64,000 bases of DNA from positions 496,001 through 560,000 of the forward strand of contig NZ_AODD01000002.1 of NCBI RefSeq assembly GCF_000525835.1. Reading direction: 5' to 3'. The stretch is from Listeria grandensis FSL F6-0971. Lineage in GTDB: Bacteria > Bacillota > Bacilli > Lactobacillales > Listeriaceae. The notes beneath the pieces are model-generated. The model was not told where the DNA came from and did not search any database. It saw nothing but the letters and a program-made list of their open reading frames with translations. Position 1 is the stretch's first letter. Each line of letters opens with the position of its first letter. A program made the translations under genes and the position numbers. Of the stretch, positions 9,420 to 19,626 are shown piece after piece.

Positions 9420-10481
9420 ATGACAAAATTAGCAAAAATTCAAGCGTTATTAACAGATCATAAAATCGAAGCAATATTGGTGACAAGTGACTATAATCGT
9501 CGCTACGTAGCCGATTTTACTGGAACAACTGGGATGGCTTTAATCACACCGAAAAATGCTTTTTTTATTACGGACTTTCGCTATACGGAACAAGCTGCAA
9601 AACAGGCAATTGGTTATGAAATCCGCCAAAATAAAGGACCTATTTTCGAGGCGGTAGAAGGAATTATCTCAGAGCTTGGCATTAAAGTCCTTTCCTTTGA
9701 AGAGGCTTACGTCACTGTTGCAGAACACAAGTTGATGCAAAGTTATTTTTCGGCAAAATTAGAGCCGTTTAGCGATCTTTTGGAAGCTATGCGTAAAGTG
9801 AAGACAGCATCGGAACTTTCAGCGATCAAGACAGCTTGTGAAATTGCTGATGCGGCATTCAAGCACATCTTAACTTTCATCAAACCGGGTTTGACGGAAC
9901 TAGAAGTATCCAATGAGTTAGAATTTTTTATGCGCAGAAACGGGGCGTCAGGGTCTTCTTTTGATACAATTGTGGCTTCTGGTCTGCGTTCTGCCTTACC
10001 GCACGGCGTGGCGTCAGATAAAATCATCGAAGTTGGCGATTTTGTGACAATGGATTACGGGTGTTACTATAACGGTTACTGTTCGGATATGACGCGTACA
10101 ATTGCAATCGGAGAACCGAGTCCGAAACTAAAAGAAATTTACGCGGTGACATTAGAAGCGCAACTTAAAGTGATCGAAGCGCTAAAACCAGGCATGACAG
10201 GGATCGAAGCGGATGCTATTGCGCGTGATCATATTGCGTCTAAAGGGTATGGAGAAGCTTTTGGGCATTCTCTCGGACACGGTATTGGCTTAGAGATTCA
10301 TGAAGGTCCAAATCTTTCGATGAAGAGCCCTAATGTTCTTGTGCCAGGGAATGTTGTTACAGATGAGCCGGGTATTTATTTGCCAGGGATTGGTGGCGTG
10401 CGAATTGAAGATGATATTTTGATCACGGAAACAGGAAATGAAGTTTTGACACACTCACCTAAAGAACTAATTATTTTATAG
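9420..10481 (+). CDS. Xaa-Pro aminopeptidase / M24 family peptidase (YqhT type)
   Basis: 353-residue cytoplasmic metallopeptidase that removes N-terminal residues ahead of proline. It has an N-terminal creatinase-like domain (residues 1-125) and a C-terminal pita-bread catalytic domain. The metal ligands are visible: Asp in VTMDYGCYYNGYCSDMTRT, His in GHSLGHGIGLEIHEGP, Glu in VTDEPGIYLPG and Glu in VRIEDDI. The start is ATG with aggagg upstream. It is followed by efp at 72 nt, the same pairing as in B. subtilis. The family is certain; the exact peptide substrates are not. Confidence 0.9.
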   Translation: MTKLAKIQALLTDHKIEAILVTSDYNRRYVADFTGTTGMALITPKNAFFITDFRYTEQAAKQAIGYEIRQNKGPIFEAVEGIISELGIKVLSFEEAYVTVAEHKLMQSYFSAKLEPFSDLLEAMRKVKTASELSAIKTACEIADAAFKHILTFIKPGLTELEVSNELEFFMRRNGASGSSFDTIVASGLRSALPHGVASDKIIEVGDFVTMDYGCYYNGYCSDMTRTIAIGEPSPKLKEIYAVTLEAQLKVIEALKPGMTGIEADAIARDHIASKGYGEAFGHSLGHGIGLEIHEGPNLSMKSPNVLVPGNVVTDEPGIYLPGIGGVRIEDDILITETGNEVLTHSPKELIIL

Positions 10482-10553
10482 AATTGTATAATGGCGCGTT
10501 TTGTGGTTAAATAAGTAGGGATGAAACCAACTTAAAAGTAGGAGGATACAAAG

Positions 10554-11117
10554 ATGATTTCAGTAAACGATTTTAAAACAGGTTTAACGATCGAAGTAGA
10601 TAATGGCATCTGGCGTGTGCTAGATTTCCAACATGTAAAACCAGGTAAAGGTGCCGCTTTTGTTCGCTCTAAATTACGGAACTTACGTACAGGCGCGATT
10701 CAAGAAAAAACGTTCCGTGGTGGCGAGAAAGTAGCTAAGGCACAAATCGATAACAATAAAATGCAATATCTGTATGCAAGTGGCGATCAACACGTATTTA
10801 TGAACACAGAAACGTATGATCAAATCGAGCTACCAGAAAAACAGATCGAGTATGAATTGAAATTTTTGCGAGAAAATATGGAAGTTCAAATCATGATGTA
10901 CCAAGGAGAAACATTGGGTGTTGATTTGCCAAACACGGTAGAACTAAAAGTAGTGGCGACAGATCCTGGCATTAAAGGCGATACATCTTCTGGTGGCTCT
11001 AAGCCAGCGACGCTAGAAACAGGCCTTGTCGTTAACGTGCCTTTCTTTGTAAACGTAGATGATACGCTTGTTGTTAATACAACAGAGGGCGGCTCCTACG
11101 TTTCGCGCGCTCAATAA
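10554..11117 (+). CDS. efp: Elongation factor P
   Basis: 187 residues (family about 185). EF-P binds ribosomes stalled on polyproline stretches between the P and E sites and restores peptide bond formation. The three-domain beta fold is recognisable. The modification loop is [17 protein letters not shown], with the lysine at residue 32 exposed in PGKG, the position that carries 5-aminopentanol in B. subtilis. The C-terminal signature [16 protein letters not shown] is present. The start has aggaggat upstream. A strong terminator follows. Confidence 0.97.
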   Translation: MISVNDFKTGLTIEVDNGIWRVLDFQHVKPGKGAAFVRSKLRNLRTGAIQEKTFRGGEKVAKAQIDNNKMQYLYASGDQHVFMNTETYDQIELPEKQIEYELKFLRENMEVQIMMYQGETLGVDLPNTVELKVVATDPGIKGDTSSGGSKPATLETGLVVNVPFFVNVDDTLVVNTTEGGSYVSRAQ

Positions 11118-11120
11118 ATA

Positions 11121-11197
11121 AAAATAGTCTGTCTATTCCTGTTTGGAGCCTACTTTTGTAGTTCGCTCAGGACAAGAATCGACAGGGCTATTTTTTT
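11121..11197 (+). terminator. Terminator after efp
   Basis: aaaatagtctgtc (11121-11133) pairs with gacagggctatttt (11181 on) and is followed by a T7 run. The apical region has some further pairing. Confidence 0.75.
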
Positions 11198-11320
11198 GCG
11201 AAAAAACGGTGTTAACCTAAGAGTTTCTATGAAAAGTATGGTACAATAATTAGGATGCGTGACGAATGCATTCGAACTTATATATATTGTATAGATGAAT
11301 ATTGAGGAGTGTTATAAATA

Positions 11321-11779
11321 ATGTTATCAATTAGCGAGATTAAACAACTTGTGAAATTAGTCGATGAGTCTTCATTGACGGAATTCGAATATGAAACAGA
11401 ACAAGGGAAAATTAGAATGAAAAAAGGTGGAGAACATATAGCTGCACCTGTAATCACGACGCCGACAGTTCAGGCGGTTCTTCCAGCACCATCAATCGAA
11501 AGTGAAGCGCCAGTTGTAGCCGCAGCACCTGAGGAAGATCTACACGTTGTCACATCACCGATGGTTGGAACTTTTTATAGTTCGCCAAACCCAGAAAGTC
11601 CGGCGTTTGTAGAAGCTGGTTCTGTTGTGAATACAAAAACAGTCGTTTGTATCATTGAAGCGATGAAGCTCTTGAATGAAGTAGAGGCAGACATCGACGG
11701 GGAAGTAGTTGAAGTGCTGGCGTCTAATGGGGAACTTGTAGAATTTGGTCAACCGTTGTTTAAAGTTAGAAAGAAATAA
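11321..11779 (+). CDS. accB: AccB, biotin carboxyl carrier protein
   Basis: 152-residue carrier subunit of acetyl-CoA carboxylase. It holds biotin and shuttles CO2 from AccC to the carboxyltransferase in the first step of fatty acid synthesis. The biotinyl domain is C-terminal, with the motif IIEAMKLLNEVEAD and target lysine at residue 116, behind a typical Ala/Pro-rich linker (residues 40-72). The start is ATG behind gaggag. It is followed 10 nt later by accC. No sign of damage. Confidence 0.97.
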   Translation: MLSISEIKQLVKLVDESSLTEFEYETEQGKIRMKKGGEHIAAPVITTPTVQAVLPAPSIESEAPVVAAAPEEDLHVVTSPMVGTFYSSPNPESPAFVEAGSVVNTKTVVCIIEAMKLLNEVEADIDGEVVEVLASNGELVEFGQPLFKVRKK

Positions 11780-11789
11780 GGGGTAATTT

Positions 11790-13148
11790 ATGATGATAAA
11801 AAAAATACTGATAGCGAACCGTGGAGAAATCGCTGTTCGTATCATTCGTGCTGCGAAAGAGATGAATATTGAAACGGTCGCGATTTATTCAGAGGCAGAT
11901 GCTGAGAGTTTGCACATTCAATTGGCTGATGAGGCTTATTGTGTTGGACCCGCTTCTTCCAAAGAAAGTTATCTAAATATGTCTAATATTATTAGCGTCG
12001 CTGTTTTAACGAATTGCGATGCGATCCATCCAGGTTACGGTTTCTTAGCTGAGAATGCTGATTTCGCGGAGCTTTGTCAAGATTGTAATATCATTTTCAT
12101 CGGTCCAAGTGCCAATGCAATCTCACAAATGGGCACAAAAGATGTGGCTCGTGAAACAATGAAAAAAGCAGGCGTACCAGTTGTTCCAGGTTCAACAGGT
12201 ATTATTAAAGACGTAGAAGAAGCAAAGAAATTAGCAAAGAAAATCGGTTACCCAGTCATTATTAAAGCAACAGCAGGTGGTGGCGGTAAAGGGATTCGTG
12301 TGGCAGAAGATGAAGAAAAACTTGTTTCTGGCTTACAGATCACCCAGCAAGAAGCTGAAACTGCTTTTGGAGATCCAGGTGTGTATATTGAGAAATTTAT
12401 CCAGGATTTTCGACACGTTGAGATTCAAATTATGGCGGACAATTACGGTAACGCGATCCATCTAGGCGAGCGCGACTGTACAATCCAGCGTCGTCTTCAA
12501 AAGCTGATTGAAGAAGCCCCGTCCCCAGCATTAGATGAGAAAATGCGTCAAAAAATGGGGAAAGCGGCTGTGAAAGCGGCGAAAGCTGTGAAGTACTCTG
12601 GTGCTGGAACGATCGAATTTATCTACGAACCGCATGAGAAATCATTTTATTTCATGGAAATGAACACGCGTGTGCAAGTAGAACATCCTGTAACCGAGTG
12701 GATTACTGGTGTCGATATTGTCAAACAGCAAATTTTGGTTGCATCTGGTGAACGTTTAGCGATGAAGCAAGAAGACGTGACTTTAACTGGTTGGGCAATT
12801 GAATGCCGCATCAACGCAGAAAATCCAGAGAAGAACTTCATGCCAGCACCAGGCGAAATCAAGTTTTATCTACCACCGGGTGGCAATGGTGTCCGCGTGG
12901 ATTCTGCGGCATATCCGAATTACAAAATCCCTCCATATTACGATTCTATGGTTGCAAAAGTGATCTGCTATGGCGAAACACGTGAAGAAGCTATTGCTAA
13001 AATGAAGCGGGCATTGGGTGAGTTTGGGATTGATGGTATTCCGACGACGATTCCCTTCCATCTGCGCGTCTTAGATCATGAAGTTTTTCTATCCGGAGAC
13101 TTCAATACGAAATTTCTTGAGAAATATGATGTAATGAATCTATCGTAA
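11790..13148 (+). CDS. accC: AccC, biotin carboxylase
   Basis: 452 residues. It carboxylates biotin on AccB with ATP and bicarbonate. The N-terminal domain opens [21 protein letters not shown]. The ATP-grasp domain shows the glycine-rich loop [36 protein letters not shown] and the catalytic [15 protein letters not shown]. The C-terminal biotin carboxylase domain is complete. Two adjacent ATGs (11790 and 11793) are possible starts behind aggggt. The gene is co-transcribed with accB and with the Asp23-family gene that follows 12 nt later. Confidence 0.97.
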   Translation: MMIKKILIANRGEIAVRIIRAAKEMNIETVAIYSEADAESLHIQLADEAYCVGPASSKESYLNMSNIISVAVLTNCDAIHPGYGFLAENADFAELCQDCNIIFIGPSANAISQMGTKDVARETMKKAGVPVVPGSTGIIKDVEEAKKLAKKIGYPVIIKATAGGGGKGIRVAEDEEKLVSGLQITQQEAETAFGDPGVYIEKFIQDFRHVEIQIMADNYGNAIHLGERDCTIQRRLQKLIEEAPSPALDEKMRQKMGKAAVKAAKAVKYSGAGTIEFIYEPHEKSFYFMEMNTRVQVEHPVTEWITGVDIVKQQILVASGERLAMKQEDVTLTGWAIECRINAENPEKNFMPAPGEIKFYLPPGGNGVRVDSAAYPNYKIPPYYDSMVAKVICYGETREEAIAKMKRALGEFGIDGIPTTIPFHLRVLDHEVFLSGDFNTKFLEKYDVMNLS

Positions 13149-13160
13149 GGAGAGATAATC

Positions 13161-13561
13161 ATGGCACTGACAAAAAAATAAAAAACGAGGAAACACTAGG
13201 TAAAATTGAAATTGCACCTGAGGTTATTGGTGTTATTGCAGGTCTTGCGGCGGCAGAAGTTGAGAATGTTGCTGGCATGCAGGGCTCGTTTACAAATGAA
13301 ATGCGTGAACGTTTAGGCGGAGCAGTTAATCATAGCAAAGGTGTCAAAATTGATTTAACGGAAGCGGGTATTGTTATTGACGTTTACTGTTATATTCAGT
13401 TTGGTGCCACGATTCCACTACTTGCGCAGAATATCCAAGATAGCATTCGCGAAACAATTTTAAATATGACTGGGCTTGAAGTCATCGAAGTGAACATCCA
13501 CATTGTGGGTGTCCACTTCGAGCGTCAAGAAACGGTATCATTTGACGAATTAGAAATTTAG
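13161..13561 (+). CDS. Asp23/Gls24-family protein (YqhY type), frameshift near start
   Basis: Small protein of the Asp23/DUF322 family (EIAPEVIGVIAGLAAAEVENVAGMQG.., VKIDLTEAGIVIDVYCYIQFG). In B. subtilis the gene next to accBC (yqhY) is linked to acetyl-CoA carboxylase homeostasis. Upstream of 13277 the same frame continues back through NEETLGKIEIAPEV to about 13166. There it loses register with the only good start, ATG 13161, behind aaggagag. Adding one base near 13163-13166 gives MATDKKIKNEETLG and a 133-residue protein of the usual length. As written, the ATG leads to a stop after six codons. It is an accBC operon member. Confidence 0.85.
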
Positions 13562-13609
13562 TACGAGTTGGGCTAGGCCCTAATTCAGTAATAAGGAGTA
13601 GAGCTCTTA

Positions 13610-13993
13610 ATGAAAAGACGAGAAGCACGGGAAAAGGCTCTTCAAATATTGTTTCAAATGGAACTTAATGAGATGCATTTGGATCAAGCGATAGCCAACG
13701 TGATGGAAGACGAAAGTGATGCCTACGTAGACAAGTTAGTTGAGGGCGTTGTGGCCAATAAAGCAGCTATCGATGAGCAAATCGCGGGAAATCTTGATAA
13801 TTGGCGTATGGATCGATTAAACAAAGTCGACCTTGCTATATTACGAGTGAGCGTATTCGAAATGGTGTATTGTGAAGATATTCCGGACCGAGTAAGCCTT
13901 AACGAATCATTAGAAATCGCGAAAATCTTCAGCGATGAGAAATCGAGTAAGTTTATTAATGGCGTCTTAGCAAACATTGCGAAAGACGAATAA
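13610..13993 (+). CDS. nusB: NusB transcription antitermination factor
   Basis: 127-residue all-helical protein. With S10 (NusE) it binds boxA RNA and allows antitermination of rRNA operons. The N-terminal signature RREAREKALQILFQMEL and the C-terminal ILRVSVFEMVYCEDIPDRVSLNESLEIAKIF are diagnostic. The start is ATG 13610 behind aaggag. It lies downstream of accBC and the Asp23-family gene, as in other Bacillales. Confidence 0.96.
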   Translation: MKRREAREKALQILFQMELNEMHLDQAIANVMEDESDAYVDKLVEGVVANKAAIDEQIAGNLDNWRMDRLNKVDLAILRVSVFEMVYCEDIPDRVSLNESLEIAKIFSDEKSSKFINGVLANIAKDE

Positions 13994-14156
13994 TCCTGAT
14001 ATTTTTTTTCTTTCACACAGTTTCATTTTTAATTTATAAAACCTTTTGTGCAAGCAAGAGGCAGTTTCACTTTTAAAGTAATGTTACCTGTTTCGGGGCT
14101 TGTACAGGCCTCGGAATATAAGCAGGTTTCAGATAAAATTCAAGGGGGCTTTTTTG

Positions 14157-15023
14157 ATGGGACAAATTATTGATGGTAAACAGCTGGCAAAGAAAATTCA
14201 AGAACATGTAGCAAATGAGGTGGCTGAGCTCGCAAAACAAAATTTACAACCAGGACTAGCGGTTGTTCTTGTTGGTGACAATCAGGCAAGCCGTACATAT
14301 GTAAGAAATAAGCAGAAGCGCACAGAAGAAGCCGGTATGAAATCCGTTTTAATTGAATTACCAGAAGATATTTCCGAGTCGAAATTATTGGAAACGGTAG
14401 AAGCGTTGAACAAAGATGTTACAATCCACGGGATATTAGTGCAATTGCCGCTACCAAAACATATTTCTGAGGATAAGGTGATCGATACGATTATTCCGGA
14501 AAAAGATGTCGATGGCTTCCACCCGATCAATGTTGGGAACCTTTACGTGGGTAAAGAAGCTTTTGTTCCTTGTACACCAGCAGGCATTATTGAGTTAATC
14601 AAATCAACAGGTGTTGGCATCGAAGGGAAGCAAGCCGTAGTCATTGGTCGTAGTAATATTGTCGGTAAACCAGTCGCTCAGTTGTTGTTACAAGAAAACG
14701 CGACAGTTACTATCGCGCATAGCCGCACAAAAGATCTACCAGCCGTTGCTCGTACTGCAGATATTTTGGTAGTGGCGACAGGCCTTGCTAAGTTCATTAA
14801 AAAAGAGGCCATCAAACCAGGTGCAGTTGTCATTGATGTCGGTATGGATCGCGATGAAAATAATAAATTATGTGGGGATGTTGACTTCGATGATGTAAAG
14901 GATACGGCAGGTTTCATTACACCAGTTCCAGGTGGTGTCGGTCCAATGACGATCACGATGTTGCTAGCAAACACATTGAAAGCCGCGAAACGTATTTGGA
15001 ATATCCAATTACAGACGAAATAA
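14157..15023 (+). CDS. folD: FolD methylenetetrahydrofolate dehydrogenase/cyclohydrolase
   Basis: 288-residue bifunctional enzyme interconverting 5,10-methylene-THF and 10-formyl-THF with NADP, which makes it a metabolic partner of the glycine cleavage genes in this window. The motifs are [14 protein letters not shown] with the catalytic lysine, the signature [17 protein letters not shown], the Rossmann motif [18 protein letters not shown] and [15 protein letters not shown]. The frame is open from 14100, but ATG 14157 behind aaggggg gives the family start [11 protein letters not shown]. Confidence 0.96.
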   Translation: MGQIIDGKQLAKKIQEHVANEVAELAKQNLQPGLAVVLVGDNQASRTYVRNKQKRTEEAGMKSVLIELPEDISESKLLETVEALNKDVTIHGILVQLPLPKHISEDKVIDTIIPEKDVDGFHPINVGNLYVGKEAFVPCTPAGIIELIKSTGVGIEGKQAVVIGRSNIVGKPVAQLLLQENATVTIAHSRTKDLPAVARTADILVVATGLAKFIKKEAIKPGAVVIDVGMDRDENNKLCGDVDFDDVKDTAGFITPVPGGVGPMTITMLLANTLKAAKRIWNIQLQTK

Positions 15024-15040
15024 AGATATAAGGTTGTGGG

Positions 15041-16384
15041 ATGATGGAACAAGATAAATACCTCAGTGTGGAGGCGCTAACTAAATATATCGAGAAAAAA
15101 TTTGAAGTGGATCCGTACTTGAAGAATATTTATGTTAAAGGGGAAATTTCAAATTTTAAGCAACCTGTCAGTGGTCACATGTATTTTACGCTGAAAGATG
15201 AAGGTGCTGAGCTTCGCTGCGTGATGTTCCAAAAATCCGCAACAAAATTGGGTTTTAAGCCAGAAGATGGGATGCAAATTTTATTGACTGGTCGTGTCAG
15301 TGTATTTAGTAAAGGTGGTCGCTATCAGCTCTATGCGGAGTGGATGGAGCCAGATGGTATTGGTAGCTTATACATTAAATTAGAGCAGTTGAAGCACCAG
15401 CTCGAAAAGGAAGGGCTTTTTGCGCAAAATCGCAAACAGGCGCTTCCTTCTTTTCCTGCCAAAGTTGGGATTGTCACATCGAAAACGGGGGCTGCTATTC
15501 GTGATATGATTACGACGATTAAGAGACGGATGCCAGCCACTGAGATTCTGCTGTTTCCAACGATTGTACAAGGAGATACGGCAGCACCTAATATTGTCCG
15601 AAACATTGAACGTGCTAATTTTCGCAATGATATCGATGTGTTGATTATTGGGCGTGGTGGTGGCTCTATTGAGGATTTATGGGCATTTAATGAAGAAGTT
15701 GTCGTTCGAGCGGTGGCTGATTCGGCTATCCCGATTATTTCGGCGGTAGGGCATGAGACGGATACGACGCTCACCGATTATGTAGCAGATGTGCGAGCTG
15801 CCACACCAACAGCAGCGGCAGAACTCGCGGTCCCGGATTATCGAGATTTGCTAGAGCGCGTGGCGGAACGCCGTTTCCGATTAATTCAAACGATACGACA
15901 GCGAATTGACATTTCTAAGCAGGAAGTAGCGCGCTACCAAGAACGACTAGTCATGCATGGTCCAAAACGCCAAATGGAGCAATACCAAGAACGGATAGAT
16001 TATTTTATGGAACGTTTGGAACGAGGATTGAAGCAACATCTTCTGTTGAAACAGCATGCCTTTGAGCGTGTCGCATTTCGGCTGGCACATACAGGGCTAG
16101 ATCGTGAAATAGCGCAACAACAGCAACTTTTAGCTAGTTCAAGCAAAGATTTGAATCGCCAAATGAGTCGGCTACTCACAACGAAACGGCGTGATTTTTT
16201 GCAAAAAGTAGAAGCGTTGGAACATTTAAGCCCGCTAGCATTGCTAAATCGGGGATATAGCGTTGTTTACAAAGAAGATACCATTTTGACAAGTAACGAG
16301 AAGGTAGCGGTTGGTGATGAGATTACAGTGAGAATGGCTAATGGTCAGGTTCGAGCAAAAATTACGGAAAAGGAGGACAACTGA
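15041..16384 (+). CDS. xseA: XseA, exodeoxyribonuclease VII large subunit
   Basis: 447 residues. Large subunit of the single-strand exonuclease that acts in mismatch repair and recombination. It has an N-terminal OB-fold (YIKGEISNFK-type: NIYVKGEISNFKQPVSGHMYFTLKD). The catalytic core carries GIVTSKTGAAIRDMITTIKRRMP, VLIIGRGGGSIEDLWAFNEE and ISAVGHETDTTLTDYVADVRAATPTAAAE, then a long coiled-coil C-terminal region (about residues 270-400). The start is ATG 15041 or 15044. It is followed 2 nt later by xseB. Confidence 0.96.
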   Translation: MMEQDKYLSVEALTKYIEKKFEVDPYLKNIYVKGEISNFKQPVSGHMYFTLKDEGAELRCVMFQKSATKLGFKPEDGMQILLTGRVSVFSKGGRYQLYAEWMEPDGIGSLYIKLEQLKHQLEKEGLFAQNRKQALPSFPAKVGIVTSKTGAAIRDMITTIKRRMPATEILLFPTIVQGDTAAPNIVRNIERANFRNDIDVLIIGRGGGSIEDLWAFNEEVVVRAVADSAIPIISAVGHETDTTLTDYVADVRAATPTAAAELAVPDYRDLLERVAERRFRLIQTIRQRIDISKQEVARYQERLVMHGPKRQMEQYQERIDYFMERLERGLKQHLLLKQHAFERVAFRLAHTGLDREIAQQQQLLASSSKDLNRQMSRLLTTKRRDFLQKVEALEHLSPLALLNRGYSVVYKEDTILTSNEKVAVGDEITVRMANGQVRAKITEKEDN

Positions 16385-16386
16385 TT

Positions 16387-16620
16387 ATGGCAACGAAAAA
16401 AGTGAGCTATGAAGAGGCAATGAAAGAGTTAGAAAACATCGTCCAAGCGCTAGAAGAAGGCAATGTTTCGCTAGAAGATTCACTTGATATGTACCAACGA
16501 GGTATCGCGTTAACAAAATTATGCCAAGAAAAGCTTGCGGCTGCGGAAGATAAATTGGCTAAGGTAGTAACGGAATCGGATGAAGAAGAGCCGTTTCAGG
16601 CAGAAGAAGGTACTAAATAA
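16387..16620 (+). CDS. xseB: XseB, exodeoxyribonuclease VII small subunit
   Basis: 77-residue acidic helical protein that wraps around XseA. The motif KVSYEEAMKELENIVQALEEGNVSLEDSLDMYQRGIAL is characteristic of the family. The start is ATG 16387, with an aaaggagg-type site inside the end of xseA. The TAA stop shares its last base with the ispA ATG (taatg at 16618-16622), which indicates tight coupling of xseA-xseB-ispA. Confidence 0.95.
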   Translation: MATKKVSYEEAMKELENIVQALEEGNVSLEDSLDMYQRGIALTKLCQEKLAAAEDKLAKVVTESDEEEPFQAEEGTK

Positions 16621-17502
16621 TGATGACTTTTGAGCAGTTTATGCAATATTATAAAAAAGAAGTCGAGCGTTGTATGGAGCATGCGGTTACAGCAACAGAA
16701 TCGGATCAGAAAATAGAACAGTCGATGATTTACTCATTAGGAGCTGGTGGTAAGCGTATCCGGCCGTTACTACTACTGGCAACGATTATTGCTTTTGATG
16801 AAAAGCCGCAACTTGGTTACCAAACAGCGGCTGCGATGGAAATGATTCATACATATAGTTTGATTCACGATGATTTACCAGCGATGGATAATGATGATTA
16901 CAGACGAGGTAAGCTTACGAACCATAAGGTATACGGAGAGGCGACAGCTATTTTGGCAGGGGATGCGTTGCTTACACAGGCATTTGAGCTTATTGCATGC
17001 GATACGACTTTGTCTGGCGAAACGCGGCTTCAGTTGGTACAACTATTTGCAAAAAGTGCGGGTTCGAATGGAATGGTAGGCGGACAACAAGCAGATATTT
17101 TGGGTGAAAATAGAACACTAACGCTAGCAGAATTAGAGTCTGTGCATCGCCGGAAAACAGGCGCATTGTTAACGGCTTCTGTGCTTGGTGGTGCGATTAT
17201 TGCTGGTGTGCCAAAAGCGGATCAAGATATATTGGCTTCATTCTCCAACCATATTGGAATTGCGTTTCAAATTTGCGATGATATATTGGATGTCATCGGT
17301 GACGCTAAAAAAATGGGTAAAAACAACTGGTGGAGATTCTGATTTACAAAAGAGTACGTATCCAGCATTGTTAACCTTAGACGGTGCTAAAAAGGCGCTC
17401 GTAGAACATACAAATGCAGCGAAATTAGCCTTACAAAAATTAGATATAGACGCGACGTATCTGCTAGGATTAACGGATTTAATTGCTGTTCGTGAGTTTT
17501 AA
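16620..17502 (+). pseudogene. ispA: IspA farnesyl diphosphate synthase, frameshifted
   Basis: Trans-polyprenyl synthase that makes farnesyl diphosphate from IPP and DMAPP, the precursor for undecaprenyl carriers and quinone side chains. Both Asp-rich motifs are present: DDLPAMDNDD (residues about 84-93) and DDILD near residue 222. The frame breaks in the A5 run at 17319-17323. Removing one A restores KKMGKTTGGDSDLQKSTYPALL and gives 293 residues. The C-terminal 60 codons otherwise read in another frame. The gene is normally important for growth, so an indel error is the simplest explanation. Confidence 0.9.
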
Positions 17503-17518
17503 AAAATTAAGTATGTCT

Positions 17519-17550
17519 AAGCGCATCTTCTACTGGTGCGCTATTTTTCT
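17519..17550 (+). terminator. Terminator after ispA
   Basis: agcgcatc (17520-17527) pairs with ggtgcgct (17535-17542), with one G-U pair, followed by atttttct. It ends the accBC..ispA stretch. The 170 nt before dxs hold no recognisable gene; I expected a cold-shock protein gene here from memory of L. monocytogenes and do not see one. Confidence 0.8.
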
Positions 17551-17731
17551 CGTTAAGTGGCTTCTAATACCTGTACAAAAAGTTACTTTATTTGATTGGT
17601 GCCGACAATTTAATAGTAATATCCTTTCAACTGGTTTATAATAAAAACAATGGAGACTTTTAAGGTAGCAGGCTTTTTTACGTGTACCAATCGATAATGA
17701 TGGAGAAATCCTAGAAAGTGAGTTGTTTTGT

Positions 17732-19624
17732 TTGGATTTATTGAAAGTTAAGGATCCTGCGTTCGTGAAAGACTTGGACGTGACGCAAATGGAAGCGCTC
17801 AGTGCGGATATTCGCGAGTTCCTAATTCAATCGACTTCCAAAACGGGTGGGCATATTGGGCCAAATCTTGGTGTTGTTGAGCTAACTGTAGCACTTCACC
17901 ATTGTTTTAATAGCCCTGAGGATAAGTTTTTATGGGATGTCGGACATCAGTCCTATGTACACAAAATTTTAACTGGTAGAGCAGATAGATTTGATACCCT
18001 TAGGCAACATGACGGTTTAGACGGTTTTCCAAAGCGTAAGGAATCGAAACATGACGTTTGGGAAACAGGACATAGTTCGACTTCGCTCTCCGCAGCAGCA
18101 GGTATGGCGATCGCACGAGATATTCGCGGTGAAAAATACCACGTCTTACCGATAATTGGTGACGGGGCTTTAACTGGTGGCATGGCTCTTGAAGCGCTCA
18201 ATCATATTGGCGATATGGGGAAAAATGTGACCGTGATTTTGAATGATAATAATATGTCGATTGCACCAAATGTTGGTGCGATGCATAATGTTTTAGGTAA
18301 GTTGCGCACATCTGGTAAGTTTAAACGTGCCAAAAAAGATATTGAAACAGCGATGAAGCGTATCCCGACGGCCGGTGATAAGATTGCTGGTGCTGCTGAG
18401 CGAATCAAGGATAGTATCAAATATTTACTCGTGCAAGGAACGTTTTTCGAAGAGATGGGCTACACATATCTTGGTCCTGTGAATGGGCATGATTACAATG
18501 ATTTGATTACGAATATGGAATTTGCGAAGAAGGTCAAAGGTCCGGTGTTAATGCACGTCGTGACGACCAAAGGAAAGGGCTATCAGCCGGCGGAATCTGA
18601 TCGGACGGGTAATTGGCACGGCACAGGTCCTTACAAAATTGAAACGGGTGACTTTATCAAGCCTGTTGGTGGACCTCCTGCTTGGAGCGCAGTTATTAGT
18701 GATGCGATGTTGGAGTTGGCACAGGGCGACAAACGAATCGTTGCGATTACACCAGCGATGCCTGTAGGTTCTAAATTGGAAAAATTTGCGACGGCGTTCC
18801 CGGATCGCTTCTTTGATGTTGGGATTGCCGAACAGCATGCGACAACGATGGCGGCTGGACTCGCTGCGCTTGATATGAAACCATTTTTGGCGATTTATTC
18901 GACGTTTTTACAGCGGGCGTATGATCAAGTTGTACATGATATTTGCAGGCAAGATTTGAATGTCATGATTGGGATTGACCGGGCTGGTTTAGTTGGTGCA
19001 GATGGTGAGACGCATCAAGGGATTTTTGATATTGGCTTTTTGCGTGGCATTCCGAATATGACAATTATGATGCCAAAAGATGAGAATGAGGCGCGTCACC
19101 TTGTGAAAACAGCACATGAATACGACGCAGGTCCAATCGCGATTCGGTATCCTCGTGGCAACGGACTTGGCGTGAAAATAGACGCTGAAATGAAGGCCCT
19201 GCCGATCGGTTCGTGGGAAGTGCTCAGCGCGCCAGTAGACGTGGCAATTTTGACATTTGGGACAACGATTCCGATGGCAGCTGAAGCAGCGATGGAACTA
19301 AAACGTCAAGGTATCCAAGCTGGTGTTATTAACGCTCGTTTTATCAAGCCGCTGGATAAAGATATGTTACATGACCTCATGAAGCGCGGCATTCCGATTA
19401 TTACTGTCGAAGAGGCGCTTTTAAAAGGCGGTTTTGGCACAGCGGTGCTTGAGTTTGCAGAGGAACATGGCTACGACCAAACAGTGATTCGCCGGATTGG
19501 TCTTCCTGATGAGTTCATTAGCCACGGTTCGGTAGATATGATCCTGGCAGAATACGGTATTTCCGCCCTTGGCATTTTAAGTACAATTCAAAAAATATTA
19601 CCAGAAAAACAGATAAGGGCGTAG
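17732..19624 (+). CDS. dxs: Dxs, 1-deoxy-D-xylulose-5-phosphate synthase
   Basis: About 630 residues. TPP enzyme that condenses pyruvate and glyceraldehyde 3-phosphate, the entry step of the MEP isoprenoid pathway. It shows the TPP-binding motif [24 protein letters not shown], the conserved [18 protein letters not shown], the transketolase pyrimidine domain [17 protein letters not shown] and [14 protein letters not shown]. The family start is MDLLKxKDP, which points to TTG 17732 behind aagtgag; TTG 17723 in the same frame would add three residues. It ends 2 nt before tlyA. Fni further along the window supplies the isomerase step used by the alternative route. Confidence 0.93.
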   Translation: MDLLKVKDPAFVKDLDVTQMEALSADIREFLIQSTSKTGGHIGPNLGVVELTVALHHCFNSPEDKFLWDVGHQSYVHKILTGRADRFDTLRQHDGLDGFPKRKESKHDVWETGHSSTSLSAAAGMAIARDIRGEKYHVLPIIGDGALTGGMALEALNHIGDMGKNVTVILNDNNMSIAPNVGAMHNVLGKLRTSGKFKRAKKDIETAMKRIPTAGDKIAGAAERIKDSIKYLLVQGTFFEEMGYTYLGPVNGHDYNDLITNMEFAKKVKGPVLMHVVTTKGKGYQPAESDRTGNWHGTGPYKIETGDFIKPVGGPPAWSAVISDAMLELAQGDKRIVAITPAMPVGSKLEKFATAFPDRFFDVGIAEQHATTMAAGLAALDMKPFLAIYSTFLQRAYDQVVHDICRQDLNVMIGIDRAGLVGADGETHQGIFDIGFLRGIPNMTIMMPKDENEARHLVKTAHEYDAGPIAIRYPRGNGLGVKIDAEMKALPIGSWEVLSAPVDVAILTFGTTIPMAAEAAMELKRQGIQAGVINARFIKPLDKDMLHDLMKRGIPIITVEEALLKGGFGTAVLEFAEEHGYDQTVIRRIGLPDEFISHGSVDMILAEYGISALGILSTIQKILPEKQIRA

Positions 19625-19626
19625 AG

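Noticed and set aside
14086-14118. Possible PurR boxes before folD (CGG-containing repeats)
   Set aside because: The two copies have the same orientation and poor matches to the PurBox core, so they do not form the expected inverted pair.
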